Below are positions 8,653-17,168 of a stretch of DNA of 36,013 bases, piece after piece (the first letter of the stretch is position 1; each line of letters opens with the position of its first letter). Made by a program: the position numbers and the translations under genes. The stretch lies in the NCBI GenBank assembly GCA_041485845.1, contig JBGPKH010000011.1, positions 1-36,013 of the forward strand, in the 5' to 3' direction. The notes beneath the pieces are model-generated. The model was not told where the DNA came from and did no database searches. It was given only the letters and a program-made list of their open reading frames with translations. Origin of the DNA: OMOG01 sp041485845 (GTDB lineage Bacteria; Acidobacteriota; Terriglobia; Bryobacterales; Bryobacteraceae).

Positions 8653-9885
8653 ATGACCCGCCGCAAGTTTCTGGCCGCCGCCGCCGTCGCTCCCGTGCTC
8701 GCCGCGGCCGAGAGAAAGCGCGTCAAGATCCGCGACGTGCAGACCATGGTCCTCCAGGGCCCTCGGACCTACACGCTGGTGAAGGTGGTCTCCGATGACG
8801 GCCTGTACGGAATCGGAGAAGCGTACGGAAGCCCCGCAGTCGGCGTGAAGGAGCAGGTGCTTTCGCTCAGTCCGTGGCTGTTGAACAAAGACGCACTGGA
8901 GATCGATGCGCTCTATACGCGGATGGGGCTGCACACCTCCAACCTGTCGGGCACCCGCACGGACGGGTCGGCGCACGGACTGATGCGCGCGGCCAGCGGG
9001 ATCGAGATGGCCCTATGGGATCTGGCGGGCAAGGCGCTCAACGTGCCCACGACCACGCTGCTGGGCGGCCGGTTTCGCGACCGCGTCCGGGTGTACGACC
9101 ATCGAGCGCCGCGCAACATGCTGGATAAGGCCTCCTGCCGCGAGTGGGCGCAGAAGGTGAGGTCGGATGCCAGCGGATTCACGGCGCACAAGTTCGGGTT
9201 TCCGGCCACCACGCTGGAATCGGACGCGGGACGCGATCCGAATAATCGCGTGCTCTCCACCAAGGAGCTGATCCAGATCCGGCAGGGATTCGAGAACTGC
9301 CGCGAGGCCATCGGGTGGGACCACGACATCATGGTCCACTGCCACTGGGAGTACGATCTGCGGTCGGCCATTCAACTGGCGCAGGCGGTGGAGCCGATCA
9401 AGCCGCTGTGGCTGGAGGATCCGCTCGGCGTGGATTATACCGATTCGTGGAAGCGGCTGGCGGCGAGCTCGACGGTTCCCATCTGCACGGGCGAGAATCT
9501 CACGCGGCGGCAGGGCTTCAAAGATTTCATCCTCAACCAGGGCTGCGATATTCTGCATCCCGATCTGCGCAACACCGGCGGGTTTCTGGAGACCAAACGC
9601 ATCGCGGACATGGCCGACATGTTCGGGCTGCCGATGGCTAATCACAATACGGGCAGCCAGGTGTTTACGTACGCTACCATCCAGTGGGCCGCAGCGATTC
9701 GCGACTACATGACGTGCGAAACCGTCACGGGGACCGGGGACTGGATGGACCAGGTGCTGCTGCTCGACGGCCCGTACATCAAGGGCGGCTTCATCCAGGT
9801 TCCCGACAAGCCGGGCCTGGGCACGGAGTTGAATCCCGACGTGGTCAAGGCGCACCTGGCGGCTGGCGAGACGTGGTGGGGGTAG
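8653..9885 (+). CDS. Tat-type enolase-superfamily (MR/MLE) sugar-acid dehydratase-like enzyme
   Basis: 410 residues. The leader MTRRKFLAAAAVAPVLAAA looks like a Tat signal, unusual for a superfamily that normally works in the cytosol. The N-terminal capping domain spans about 25-140 and the modified TIM barrel about 145-395. Barrel motifs resemble the galactonate/mannonate dehydratase branch: DIMVHCHWEYD (residues 225-235), WLEDP (E255), TGEN (E281) and NHNTGS (H331, the probable catalytic base). The first metal ligand is normally Asp in a DIMLDFHG context; here it aligns with H229, an unusual change. Likely role: dehydration of an acid sugar imported by the adjacent TonB receptor (inference). 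Only six bases separate it from that receptor, indicating co-transcription. A decayed second copy of its 3' end lies at 12762-13058, beyond a permease gene. Confidence 0.85.
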   Translation: MTRRKFLAAAAVAPVLAAAERKRVKIRDVQTMVLQGPRTYTLVKVVSDDGLYGIGEAYGSPAVGVKEQVLSLSPWLLNKDALEIDALYTRMGLHTSNLSGTRTDGSAHGLMRAASGIEMALWDLAGKALNVPTTTLLGGRFRDRVRVYDHRAPRNMLDKASCREWAQKVRSDASGFTAHKFGFPATTLESDAGRDPNNRVLSTKELIQIRQGFENCREAIGWDHDIMVHCHWEYDLRSAIQLAQAVEPIKPLWLEDPLGVDYTDSWKRLAASSTVPICTGENLTRRQGFKDFILNQGCDILHPDLRNTGGFLETKRIADMADMFGLPMANHNTGSQVFTYATIQWAAAIRDYMTCETVTGTGDWMDQVLLLDGPYIKGGFIQVPDKPGLGTELNPDVVKAHLAAGETWWG

Positions 9886-9904
9886 CCACCGCCCGTTAGC
9901 GTAT

Positions 9905-9919
9905 GCGTTAGAGTAACGC
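9905..9919. other. Short inverted repeat upstream of the permease gene
   Basis: GCGTTA and TAACGC flank a GAG centre. It sits 20 bases after the enolase-family stop and about 180 bases before the permease start. It could be an operator half-site pair or chance; the rest of 9886-10099 shows nothing recognisable. Confidence 0.2.
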
Positions 9920-10099
9920 TGACCTGCAAGCCGCCACGCACACACAAAAGTCATACAGCCAGTAGTGGACTTGCCACCCGGGAAGGGCGAATACCATGAC
10001 ATACCGATTGATGCTGCTCCTCCGAGCAAGTATGCGCGGGCATTCCTTGGGCGCTTTTATTCTGGAACTGGTGTGCCCAATTCATCGTTATTATCTTTC

Positions 10100-12568
10100 A
10101 TGGGAACCTTCGGCGCCGATGTCCGATTCGCGCTCCGCACGATGCGCAGCAACCGGGGTTTTACCGCCGTCGCCGTAGCCACGCTCGCCCTCGGCATTGG
10201 GGCCAGCACCGCTATGTTTACTGTCGTGAACAGCGTCTTGCTCGATCCGCTCCCCTATCCGGAGCCCGACCGCATCGTGCGCCTCGGACGGCAGTTTCCC
10301 AACGGGAACGGCTGGTCGAATTCCATTCCCAAGTACATGGCGTGGCGCCAGAACGACGTGTTTGAGTCCATGGCCCTGTACGATTTCGCTCCTCTGGGCA
10401 TGAATTTCGGGGCCGGGGACCGTCCCGAGCCGGTCAAGGCCACACGCGTCTCCGGCGGCTTCTTCCACGTTCTCGGCGCCCAGCCGGCGATCGGCCGCAC
10501 CTTCAGCGATAGCGAAGATCTTCCCGGCGGAACGCCCGTCGCGGTACTCACCGATCGCTTCTGGCGGAATCGACTCGCCGCCGACCGGCAAGTCGCCGGA
10601 CACACGATCCTTCTGAATAAGGAACCCTACACCGTTCTGGGCGTGATGCAGAAGGGCTTCGAATCCGACCCGGCCGCCGACGTCTGGCTGCCGCTCCAGG
10701 CCGATCCCGCCAGCACGAATCAGGGCCACTACCTCATGGCCGCAGGGCGCCTCAAGCCCGGCGTCTCTCTCGCGCAGGCCCGCGCGGAAATGAAGGTGGT
10801 GGGCGAGCGTTTCCGCCGCGCCAATGCCAAATGGATGGACCCTGTCGAAAGCGTCGCGGTGGTTCCCATGAAGGACTCGATGGTGGAGGACGTGCGCCTT
10901 GCCCTGCTCATTTTGCTCGGCGCCGTCGGATTCGTGCTGCTCATCGCTTGCGCCAACGTTGCCAACCTGCTGCTGGCCCGCGCCGCCGTGCGCCAGAAGG
11001 AGTTGGCGGTCCGGGCCGCGATCGGCGCCGGCCGCTGGCGCATGGTCCGCCAACTGCTCACTGAGAGCGTGCTGCTGGCCGGCATCGGCGGCATTGCGGG
11101 ATTCGCACTCGGCGCGTGGGGCGTCCGCGCGTTGCTGCTGGCCGCGCCCGGCAACATCCCCAGGCTTACCGATCCGTTCGGCGCCCATCAGGCCATCCCC
11201 GTCATGGATTGGCGCGTGGCCGCCTTCGCCACGGGGGTCTCGGTGTTGACCGGAATCCTGTTCGGCTTGTTCCCGGCGCTGCACACCTCGAGTCCCGACC
11301 TCGCCTCCGCCCTCAAGGAAGGCGGCCGTTCCGGTGGCGGCACGCTCGGCAAACGAGCGCGCGCCGCACTCGTCGTCGCGGAAGTGGCTCTGGCGCTCGT
11401 CCTGCTTAGCGGCGCGGGGCTCCTCATGCGTACTTTCGCCGGCCTGCACTCGGTCGATCCCGGTTTCAACTCGCGCAACGTGCTGACGATGGCGACCTCG
11501 CTGGCAGGCGGCTCCTACGATTCCACCGCCAAGGTCGACAACTTTGTGCGCCAGGTGGTGCAACGCGTGGAAGCCATCCCTGGCGTGCAGGCCGCTGCCT
11601 CCTGCATTGTGCTCCCGCTGAGCGGCAACGGCGTGGATCTGCCCTTCAACATCGCGGGCCGTACGCCCGCCAAGGGCCAGTACGAGGGCGACGAATACTG
11701 GCGCTCCGCCTCGCCTCATTACTTCCGCGCCTTTCAGATCCCGCTGCTGCGCGGCCGCACGTTCACCGAATCCGACAGCGGCGATTCCGCCCGGGTGGCC
11801 ATCATCAACCAGGCGATGGCGAAGAAGTATTGGAAGGGGCAGGATCCTCTCGGGCAGGTCATCGTCATCGGCAGAGGGCTGGGCCCGCAGTTCGACGATC
11901 AGCCACGCGAGATCGTAGGGATCGTCGGCGATGTCCACGAGAATAGCCTCGGGGAAAAGGATGCCGGCGTAATGTATGTGCCGCAGGGCCAGGTTCCCGA
12001 AGGGCTCACGAAGCTTGCCAACAGCGTCATCCCGCTCTCGTGGGCCATTCGCACGGCTTCCGATCCCATGGCCGTTCGGGCTTCCGTGGAACGCGAGCTC
12101 GCCGCAGTGGATGGCATCGTAACTCCGGCGCGCGTGCGCACCATGGATCAGGCTATTTCCGAGGCCCTCTCGCGCCAGAACTTCAACATGCTTCTGCTTA
12201 CCATATTCGCCGCGATCGCGCTGTTGCTGGCGGCCATCGGAATCTACGGGCTCATGGCCTACTCGGTGGAGCAGCGCATGCAGGAGATCGGGATTCGTGT
12301 GGCCCTCGGCGCCGCGCGCGGCGACGTCCTCAAGCTGATCGTCCTGCAAGGCATGAACCTGGCCTGGATCGGCATCGCCATCGGTCTGGCGGCGGCGTAC
12401 GGCGTCACCCGCCTGCTCGGGTCTCTCCTCTACGGTGTCAAGTCCAGCGACCCGGCTACGTTCGCCTCCGTAACGGCCGTCGTCGCCCTTGCGGCCGCCG
12501 CTGCCACCTTGGTCCCCGCGCGCCGCGCCTCCGTGGTCCATCCTTCCGACGCCCTCCGCCACCAATAG
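10100..12568 (+). CDS. Orphan MacB/FtsX-type ABC permease (ADOP family)
   Basis: 822 residues. The N-terminal region reads DVRFALRTMRSNRGFTAVAV followed by the membrane segment TLALGIGASTAMFTVVNSVLL and PLPYPEPDRIVRLG, the standard opening of the acidobacterial duplicated orphan permeases. A periplasmic MacB-like domain (about 60-250) is followed by an FtsX permease unit (three membrane segments about 270-420, with RQKELAVRAAIGAGRWRMVRQLLTES in overlapping pieces). A second MacB-like/FtsX unit ends in QEIGIRVALGAARGDVLKLIV and VPARRASVVHPSDALRHQ. No ATPase is encoded nearby, as is usual in this family. The ATG at 10100 begins the conserved homology; the frame is open back to 9965 but that extension is unlike the family, and neither start has a good ribosome site. 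The transported substrate is unknown. The gene sits between two copies of the enolase-family 3' end. Confidence 0.85.
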   Translation: MGTFGADVRFALRTMRSNRGFTAVAVATLALGIGASTAMFTVVNSVLLDPLPYPEPDRIVRLGRQFPNGNGWSNSIPKYMAWRQNDVFESMALYDFAPLGMNFGAGDRPEPVKATRVSGGFFHVLGAQPAIGRTFSDSEDLPGGTPVAVLTDRFWRNRLAADRQVAGHTILLNKEPYTVLGVMQKGFESDPAADVWLPLQADPASTNQGHYLMAAGRLKPGVSLAQARAEMKVVGERFRRANAKWMDPVESVAVVPMKDSMVEDVRLALLILLGAVGFVLLIACANVANLLLARAAVRQKELAVRAAIGAGRWRMVRQLLTESVLLAGIGGIAGFALGAWGVRALLLAAPGNIPRLTDPFGAHQAIPVMDWRVAAFATGVSVLTGILFGLFPALHTSSPDLASALKEGGRSGGGTLGKRARAALVVAEVALALVLLSGAGLLMRTFAGLHSVDPGFNSRNVLTMATSLAGGSYDSTAKVDNFVRQVVQRVEAIPGVQAAASCIVLPLSGNGVDLPFNIAGRTPAKGQYEGDEYWRSASPHYFRAFQIPLLRGRTFTESDSGDSARVAIINQAMAKKYWKGQDPLGQVIVIGRGLGPQFDDQPREIVGIVGDVHENSLGEKDAGVMYVPQGQVPEGLTKLANSVIPLSWAIRTASDPMAVRASVERELAAVDGIVTPARVRTMDQAISEALSRQNFNMLLLTIFAAIALLLAAIGIYGLMAYSVEQRMQEIGIRVALGAARGDVLKLIVLQGMNLAWIGIAIGLAAAYGVTRLLGSLLYGVKSSDPATFASVTAVVALAAAAATLVPARRASVVHPSDALRHQ

Positions 12569-12761
12569 CGCACGCTTTCTGGCCTGCGGCGGCGGGCAAG
12601 GCGCAACATCCCGACCCAGGAGGAACGCGTGCAGGCTTCACCCCCGCTTTCCCGTCCAGGCGTGGAGGGTGCGCCAATCCCCGGCTGAAACGCGGACCGG
12701 TCGTTGCGTGCGCGCGTGCGGCTCTGGAGAAACTGCCCTGAACCACGTGGACGGTAAACCC

Positions 12762-13058
12762 GCGGACATGGCCGGCCTGTTCGGCTTGCCGATGGCGAAC
12801 CGCAACACCGGGAGCCAGGTGTTTACGTGCGCTACCATCCAGTGGGCCGCGGCGATTCGCGACTACATGACGTGCGAAACCGTCACCGGACTCGGCGACT
12901 GGATGGACCCGGTGCTGCTGCTCGACGGCCCGGACATCAAGGGCGGCTTCATCCAGGTTCCCGGCAAGCCGGGCCTGGGCACGGAGTTGAATCCCGGCGT
13001 GGTCAAGGCGCACCTCGCCGCGGGAGAGAAGTGGTTTGGAGTAGTCACCGCTCGTTAG
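12762..13058 (+). pseudogene. Decayed second copy of the enolase-family gene 3' end
   Basis: About 297 bases match the last ~280 bases of the enolase-family gene (from 9603) at roughly 90% by eye. The match continues past the original stop into CACCGCxCGTTAGCG. Upstream of 12762 the similarity ends and no 5' part of the gene is present. The catalytic-base motif NHNTGS has become NRNTGS, and one extra base near the end abolishes the original stop, adding VVTAR before a new TAG. It ends 23 bases before the FucP-like gene. It looks like the remnant of a tandem paralogue whose front was lost when the permease arrived or through a later deletion. Confidence 0.8.
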
Positions 13059-13081
13059 CGCTACAATCGTTTGCAAACACC

Positions 13082-14467
13082 ATGAGTGACGACAAGCAGG
13101 GCCTTTTTGTGACGGACGACGGAATGAACCTGAAGTTCACGTTCATTTTGGTGAGCTCCTTGTTTTTCCTTTGGGCGGTCTGTAACGGGATGATCGACGT
13201 GATGGACAAGCATTTCCAGGAGGAGCTTGGTCTCACCAAGTCGCAATCCGCCTGGGTGCAGTTCGCGCACTATCTGGGCTACTTCCTGATGTCGATACCC
13301 GCCGGGTGGCTGGCGAGCAAGCTGGGATACAAGCGCGGAATCATCCTGGGTCTGCTGATTGTCGCGGTGGGCGGATTCTGGTTCATTCCGGCGACCAGCA
13401 TCAATGCGCTGGTACACCAGGGAAGGGTGACGGAGACGGCCGCGTTCATCGCCTTTCTGGCGGGCGTCTGCGCGATCGCCACGGGTCTCACGTTTCTGGA
13501 GACTATCGCCAATCCATACACGACGGTCCTCGGCGACAAGCGCTATGCCGCCACGCGCATCAATCTCGCGCAATCGTGCAACGCCGTCGGCTGGATTTTC
13601 GGTCCGCCCATCGGAGCGCTTTTCTTCTATTCCAAGGATGCGCTGGGGCACAGCACGGGCAGCCAGACGCTCTACATCCCTTACGTGGGGGTCGCGATCC
13701 TCTGCATTCTGATCGCGGTTGTTTTCTCTTTTGCCAAGGTGCCCGACATCAAGACCGAGGACGACTACCACCTCGAGGATTCCACACCGGGCGTTTCGCA
13801 TTCCATCTGGTCGCACCCGCACTTCGTGATGGCGGTGGCGGCGCAATTCTTCTACGTGGCCGCGCAGGCCGGAATCTTCAGCTTCTTCATCAACTACATG
13901 ACTGCGGAAGTTCCCTCCATTCCGGCTTCGTGGGGGCCGGCCGCTTCCCTGCGCGATTGGTTCGAGCCGAACAAACTGGGCGGGCTGGGACTCAGCGACA
14001 AAGGGGCTGCCAACCTGGCGTCGGTGGCCTTTCTGTGTTTCCTGTTGGGCCGTGCGTCGGGCGCCTGGTTACTGAAGAAGGTCTCCGCCCACAAGACCCT
14101 CGGTCTGTATGGGCTGCTGAATGTCTTGATGACGCTGCTGGTATTCTTCAAACTCGGCTGGCTGTCGGTGGCTTGCGTGTTCCTGAGCTACTTTTTCATG
14201 TCGATCATGTTCCCGACCATCTTCGCCCTGGGCATTTTCGGACTGGGCGCGCGGGCCAAGAAGGCGTCGGCGTTCATCGTGATGGCGATCATGGGCGGCG
14301 CCATCCTGCCCAAGCTGATGGGCTACGTGGCGGACCAGTTCGATATGTCCCGCGGGTTCATCGTGCCGATGTTCTGCTTCGCGTTTGTGGCGTTCTACGG
14401 ATTCAATTGGCCGAAGTTCAGCAACGCAGATTCGCTGCAGGGGACGAAGGCTACGGTGAGTCATTAG
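13082..14467 (+). CDS. FucP-like sugar:proton symporter (major facilitator superfamily)
   Basis: 461 residues with about 12 hydrophobic segments. The opening FTFILVSSLFFLWAVCNGMID followed by DKHFQEELGLTKSQSAWVQF, then HYLGYFLMSIPAGWLASKLGYKRG, TFLETIANPYTTVLG and NLAQSCNAVGWIFGPPIGAL, is characteristic of the FucP (L-fucose permease) family of inner-membrane symporters. Related members carry fucose, glucose, galactose or N-acetylglucosamine, so the substrate is not fixed by sequence. The ATG at 13082 starts the family-like N-terminus; the same frame is open upstream through the pseudogene, but that part is not transporter sequence. Its position after the receptor and enolase-family gene suggests it carries the same sugar or its product into the cytosol. 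Confidence 0.88.
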   Translation: MSDDKQGLFVTDDGMNLKFTFILVSSLFFLWAVCNGMIDVMDKHFQEELGLTKSQSAWVQFAHYLGYFLMSIPAGWLASKLGYKRGIILGLLIVAVGGFWFIPATSINALVHQGRVTETAAFIAFLAGVCAIATGLTFLETIANPYTTVLGDKRYAATRINLAQSCNAVGWIFGPPIGALFFYSKDALGHSTGSQTLYIPYVGVAILCILIAVVFSFAKVPDIKTEDDYHLEDSTPGVSHSIWSHPHFVMAVAAQFFYVAAQAGIFSFFINYMTAEVPSIPASWGPAASLRDWFEPNKLGGLGLSDKGAANLASVAFLCFLLGRASGAWLLKKVSAHKTLGLYGLLNVLMTLLVFFKLGWLSVACVFLSYFFMSIMFPTIFALGIFGLGARAKKASAFIVMAIMGGAILPKLMGYVADQFDMSRGFIVPMFCFAFVAFYGFNWPKFSNADSLQGTKATVSH

Positions 14468-14584
14468 GGCTTGGCATCCCCATCAAGAGTGGACAACCGC
14501 TTCTTCACGGTCGCGGCTTCCATGAGAAGGCCGGTCTCTGTCAAGTCCCCTATCTTTGGGGGTGCGGGGATTATCTTGCAAATC

Positions 14585-14601
14585 AGGCGCTGTAAGCGCC
14601 T
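14585..14601. promoter_or_regulatory. Perfect inverted repeat upstream of the BON-domain gene
   Basis: AGGCGC and GCGCCT are separated by TGTAA. A -10-like TAAGAT (14606-14611) follows and a GGGAGGAA ribosome site precedes the ATG at 14645. The repeat lies roughly where a -35 region would be, so an operator is possible. It could instead be a weak end-hairpin for the symporter transcript; there is no U-tract. Confidence 0.35.
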
Positions 14602-14644
14602 AAGCTAAGATATTGGCAAGGCATTCTAGACAGGGAGGAACCAT

Positions 14645-15211
14645 ATGAAACGTTGGGCAGCGCAGTTGTGCACATTGGCTGTGGCGGCCGGGATCGCCGC
14701 GGTTCCGGGGACGGCCCAGAAGAAGGATCGCGCGCCAGAGCGCGCGAGCCTGCCGGGCGCGAAGGGCGAGGAGCGCATCGCCAAAGAAGTCCGCCACGAG
14801 CTGGTGATGCTTCCGTATTACGGAGTGTTCGACAACCTGGCTTTCAAGGTGAACGGCGGCACCGTGACGTTGCTTGGGCAAGTGACGCGTCCGACGCTCA
14901 AGAGCGATGCCGGCAACGTGGTGAAGAACGTCGAGGGCGTGGAGAAGGTGGACAACCAGATCCAGGTGCTGCCGCTTTCCCCGAACGACGACAAGCTCCG
15001 GCTGGCGGTGTACCGCGCGATCTATGGGCAGCCGGGGCTCGACCGGTATGCGTTGCAGGCCGTGCCGCCGATTCACATCATCATGGAAAACGGCAAAGTG
15101 ACGCTCGAAGGCGTGGTGGCTTCGCAGGCCGACAAGGACCAGGCGGGGGTGCGCGCGAATGGGGTATCGGGAGTATTCTCGGTGGTCAACAATCTGCGCG
15201 TGGAGAAGTAG
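14645..15211 (+). CDS. Exported protein with two BON domains
   Basis: 188 residues. The signal peptide MKRWAAQLCTLAVAAGIAAVPGTAQ is followed by two BON units: about 42-112 (RIAKEVRHELVMLPYYGVFDNLAFKVNGG in pieces, then VTLLGQVTRP and VEGVEKVDNQIQVLP) and about 117-188 (LRLAVYRAIYG, IHIIMENGKVTLEGVVASQADK, GVFSVVNNLRVE). BON domains, as in OsmY, bind or cushion membranes and respond to envelope stress. The ATG at 14645 has a GGGAGGAA site 5-12 bases upstream. It converges with the phosphatase gene and the two stop codons are 12 bases apart. The role is inferred from family only. Confidence 0.85.
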   Translation: MKRWAAQLCTLAVAAGIAAVPGTAQKKDRAPERASLPGAKGEERIAKEVRHELVMLPYYGVFDNLAFKVNGGTVTLLGQVTRPTLKSDAGNVVKNVEGVEKVDNQIQVLPLSPNDDKLRLAVYRAIYGQPGLDRYALQAVPPIHIIMENGKVTLEGVVASQADKDQAGVRANGVSGVFSVVNNLRVEK

Positions 15212-15216
15212 CGGGC

Positions 15217-15235
15217 GGCAGGTCAGGAACCTGCC
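15217..15235. terminator. Hairpin between convergent genes
   Basis: GGCAGGT and ACCTGCC form a 7-bp stem with a five-base loop, shared between the converging BON and phosphatase genes. The phosphatase stop codon lies inside it, so its last residues (GAGS) come from the hairpin. There is no U-tract, so termination is uncertain; it may be a dispersed palindromic element. Confidence 0.4.
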
Positions 15236-15651
15236 CCACTGCGGCGTAATTCGAGAATCAGGTTCATCACCAGGCGCTCGATGGCGTCGCGCACTTCGCA
15301 GTGCTCGGCGAACTTCAGGAAGACCGGATCGGGCACGTCCCACGATCGCGTCTCGGCCCCGATGTGATCGGGCAGGTCGAAGCCGCTCATGTTGATCACC
15401 AGGTCGAAGGTGGCTCGGCCGAGCTGGCGGACGCTCTTGGGAAAGTGGTCGCGGAGGTCCAGACCTTTTTCGGACATGGCGCGCACGGTGTCCGGGGCGA
15501 CGCCGAAGGCCGGGGTGAGCCCGGCGCTGGCGGCGATCAGAACGTCGCTGCCATAAGCGCGCGCGAAGGCCTCGGCCATCTGGCTGCGGCAGGCATTTCC
15601 AAGGCAGACAAAGAGGACGCGCTTCACACCTTGGCGCAAAATCTGGTTCAT
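15223..15651 (-). CDS. Low-molecular-weight protein tyrosine phosphatase / ArsC-like protein
   Basis: 142 residues. The P-loop VCLGNACRSQMAEA gives the C-X5-R signature (C16, R22), and WDVPDP (104-109) supplies the general-acid Asp near residue 108. Members dephosphorylate phosphotyrosine or small molecules, or reduce arsenate; the extra thioredoxin-coupled cysteines of ArsC are not obvious, so phosphatase is preferred. It is the last gene of the vitamin B6 block: its ATG overlaps the pdxT stop as ATGA (15648-15651), implying translational coupling. No arsenic genes are nearby. Its C-terminal residues derive from the intergenic hairpin. Confidence 0.85.
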   Translation of the reverse strand: MNQILRQGVKRVLFVCLGNACRSQMAEAFARAYGSDVLIAASAGLTPAFGVAPDTVRAMSEKGLDLRDHFPKSVRQLGRATFDLVINMSGFDLPDHIGAETRSWDVPDPVFLKFAEHCEVRDAIERLVMNLILELRRSGAGS

Positions 15652-16232
15652 AACTTCTCGAGGAAAAGCGCGTGTACGCGCGCATCGGCGGTCAGCTCCG
15701 GATGGAAGGTCGCGACCATGTGGCGCCCCTGTTCCACCAGGACGGGATCGCCCTGGTATCGCGCCAGCACCTTGGCGCTGCCGCTGACGCGGCGGATGAT
15801 GGGCGCGCGGATGAAGACCGCCTCCAGCCTGCCGGGCGCAGTGCGCTGCTGAAACTCGGGCTCGGGATCGATCTCCGCTACGCGGCTATCGATCTGGCGG
15901 CCATAGGCGTTGCGCTCGACCCCGATATCCATCAGGCCGAGACTTTCCTGCTCGGGCCGCGACACCTCGCTGGCCATCAGGATAGCGCCGGCGCAGGTTC
16001 CGAACATGGGCCTTAAGCGGCCGAACTCCGCCAGGGCATCCATGAGCCCTGGTTCGTAGCGCAGCAGCTTGAGCATGGTGGTGCTTTCGCCGCCGGGAAT
16101 GATGAGCCCCCCGATGTCGCGAAACTGCTCGGGCTCGCGCACGAAGACGGGATCGGCGCCGGCGCGGGTCAATGCCGCGCCGTGCGCCGCAAAATCGCCT
16201 TGTAGCGCGAGCACTCCGACTCTCTTCTTCAT
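15648..16232 (-). CDS. pdxT: Pyridoxal 5'-phosphate synthase glutaminase subunit
   Basis: 194 residues, normal for the family. PdxT hydrolyses glutamine and channels ammonia to PdxS in the ribose-5-phosphate route to pyridoxal phosphate. Class I glutaminase triad residues are visible: C80 in FGTCAGAIL, and H177/E179 in TFHPELT. The family N-terminus GVLALQGDFAAH and the oxyanion segment IIPGGESTTM are intact. The start is 16 bases after the pdxS stop; the stop overlaps the phosphatase start by four bases. Confidence 0.97.
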   Translation of the reverse strand: MKKRVGVLALQGDFAAHGAALTRAGADPVFVREPEQFRDIGGLIIPGGESTTMLKLLRYEPGLMDALAEFGRLRPMFGTCAGAILMASEVSRPEQESLGLMDIGVERNAYGRQIDSRVAEIDPEPEFQQRTAPGRLEAVFIRAPIIRRVSGSAKVLARYQGDPVLVEQGRHMVATFHPELTADARVHALFLEKL

Positions 16233-16248
16233 GAGGTCTTCCGCGCCG

Positions 16249-17139
16249 CTACCAGCCCCGAGTCTGCAACAATTCCGATTCCTGCATTTTGGCGATGTCG
16301 AGGCCCGGCATGGCTTCGCCCAGCGCCCGGCTAGCCTCCAGCAGTTTCTCGGGATTGTTGTAGTTCTTGGCGGCTTGCACGATGGCCACGGCGCGCGCCG
16401 CGGGATCGGACGACTTGAAGATCCCGGAGCCGACGAATACGGCCTCGGCGCCCAGTTGCATCACCAGCGCGGCGTCGGCCGGGGTGGCGATTCCGCCGGC
16501 CGAGAAGTTCGGCACGGGCAGCCGGCCATGCTCCGCCACCCACTCCACCAGTTCCAGCGGCGCCTGGAGATTCTTGGCCTGGTGCAGCAGCTCTTCCTTG
16601 CCGAGCACGGTAAGCTGTTTCATCTCCTTGACGATGGTGCGGATGTGGCGGACCGCTTCGACGATGTTGCCCGAGCCGGCTTCGCCCTTGGTGCGGATCA
16701 GGGCCGCTCCTTCGGCGATGCGCCGCAGGGCCTCGCCCAGGTTGCGCGCGCCGCACACGAAGGGGACCTTGAAATCGTTCTTGTCGATGTGGTGCTCTTC
16801 GTCGGCGGGGGTGAGCACTTCGCTTTCGTCGATGTAGTCGACGCCCAGCGCTTCGAGAATGCGCGCCTCCATGAAGTGGCCGATGCGCGCCTTGGCCATT
16901 ACGGGAATGGTGACCGTCGCCATGATCTGCTCGATGATGCCGATGTTGGCCATGCGGGCCACGCCGCCCTCTTTGCGGATGTCGGCCGGCACGCGCTCCA
17001 GCGCCATCACCGCCGATGCGCCGGCGTCCTCCGCGATCCTGGCCTGCCCGGCGTTGGTGACGTCCATAATGACGCCGCCCTTCAACATCTCCGCCAGGCC
17101 GACCTTTACCCGGTATTGTTCGCTCGAAAACTGAAACAT
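16249..17139 (-). CDS. pdxS: Pyridoxal 5'-phosphate synthase lyase subunit
   Basis: 296 residues, full length. PdxS builds the cofactor from ribose 5-phosphate, glyceraldehyde 3-phosphate and ammonia in a dodecameric TIM-barrel complex with PdxT. Key residues are present: D26 in IMDVTNA, K83 in VMAKARIGH and K151 in LIRTKGEAGSG, along with the family segments ALERVPADIRKEGGVARM and VPNFSAGGIATPADAALVMQ. It is followed closely by pdxT. Upstream, a long inverted repeat separates it from the MocR-type regulator gene on the same strand. Confidence 0.98.
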   Translation of the reverse strand: MFQFSSEQYRVKVGLAEMLKGGVIMDVTNAGQARIAEDAGASAVMALERVPADIRKEGGVARMANIGIIEQIMATVTIPVMAKARIGHFMEARILEALGVDYIDESEVLTPADEEHHIDKNDFKVPFVCGARNLGEALRRIAEGAALIRTKGEAGSGNIVEAVRHIRTIVKEMKQLTVLGKEELLHQAKNLQAPLELVEWVAEHGRLPVPNFSAGGIATPADAALVMQLGAEAVFVGSGIFKSSDPAARAVAIVQAAKNYNNPEKLLEASRALGEAMPGLDIAKMQESELLQTRGW

Positions 17140-17168
17140 GATCTCGCTCCTATCGATTCAAGAATTGA

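Noticed and set aside
10091..12565. An 824-codon minus-strand frame opposite the orphan permease.
   Set aside because: Composition is His/Arg/Gly-rich and featureless, and the plus strand carries the clear FtsX/MacB permease.
15223..15651. Arsenate reductase as part of an arsenic-resistance cluster.
   Set aside because: No arsR, arsB/acr3 or arsM gene is nearby, the gene is coupled to pdxT, and ArsC-specific extra cysteines are not evident.
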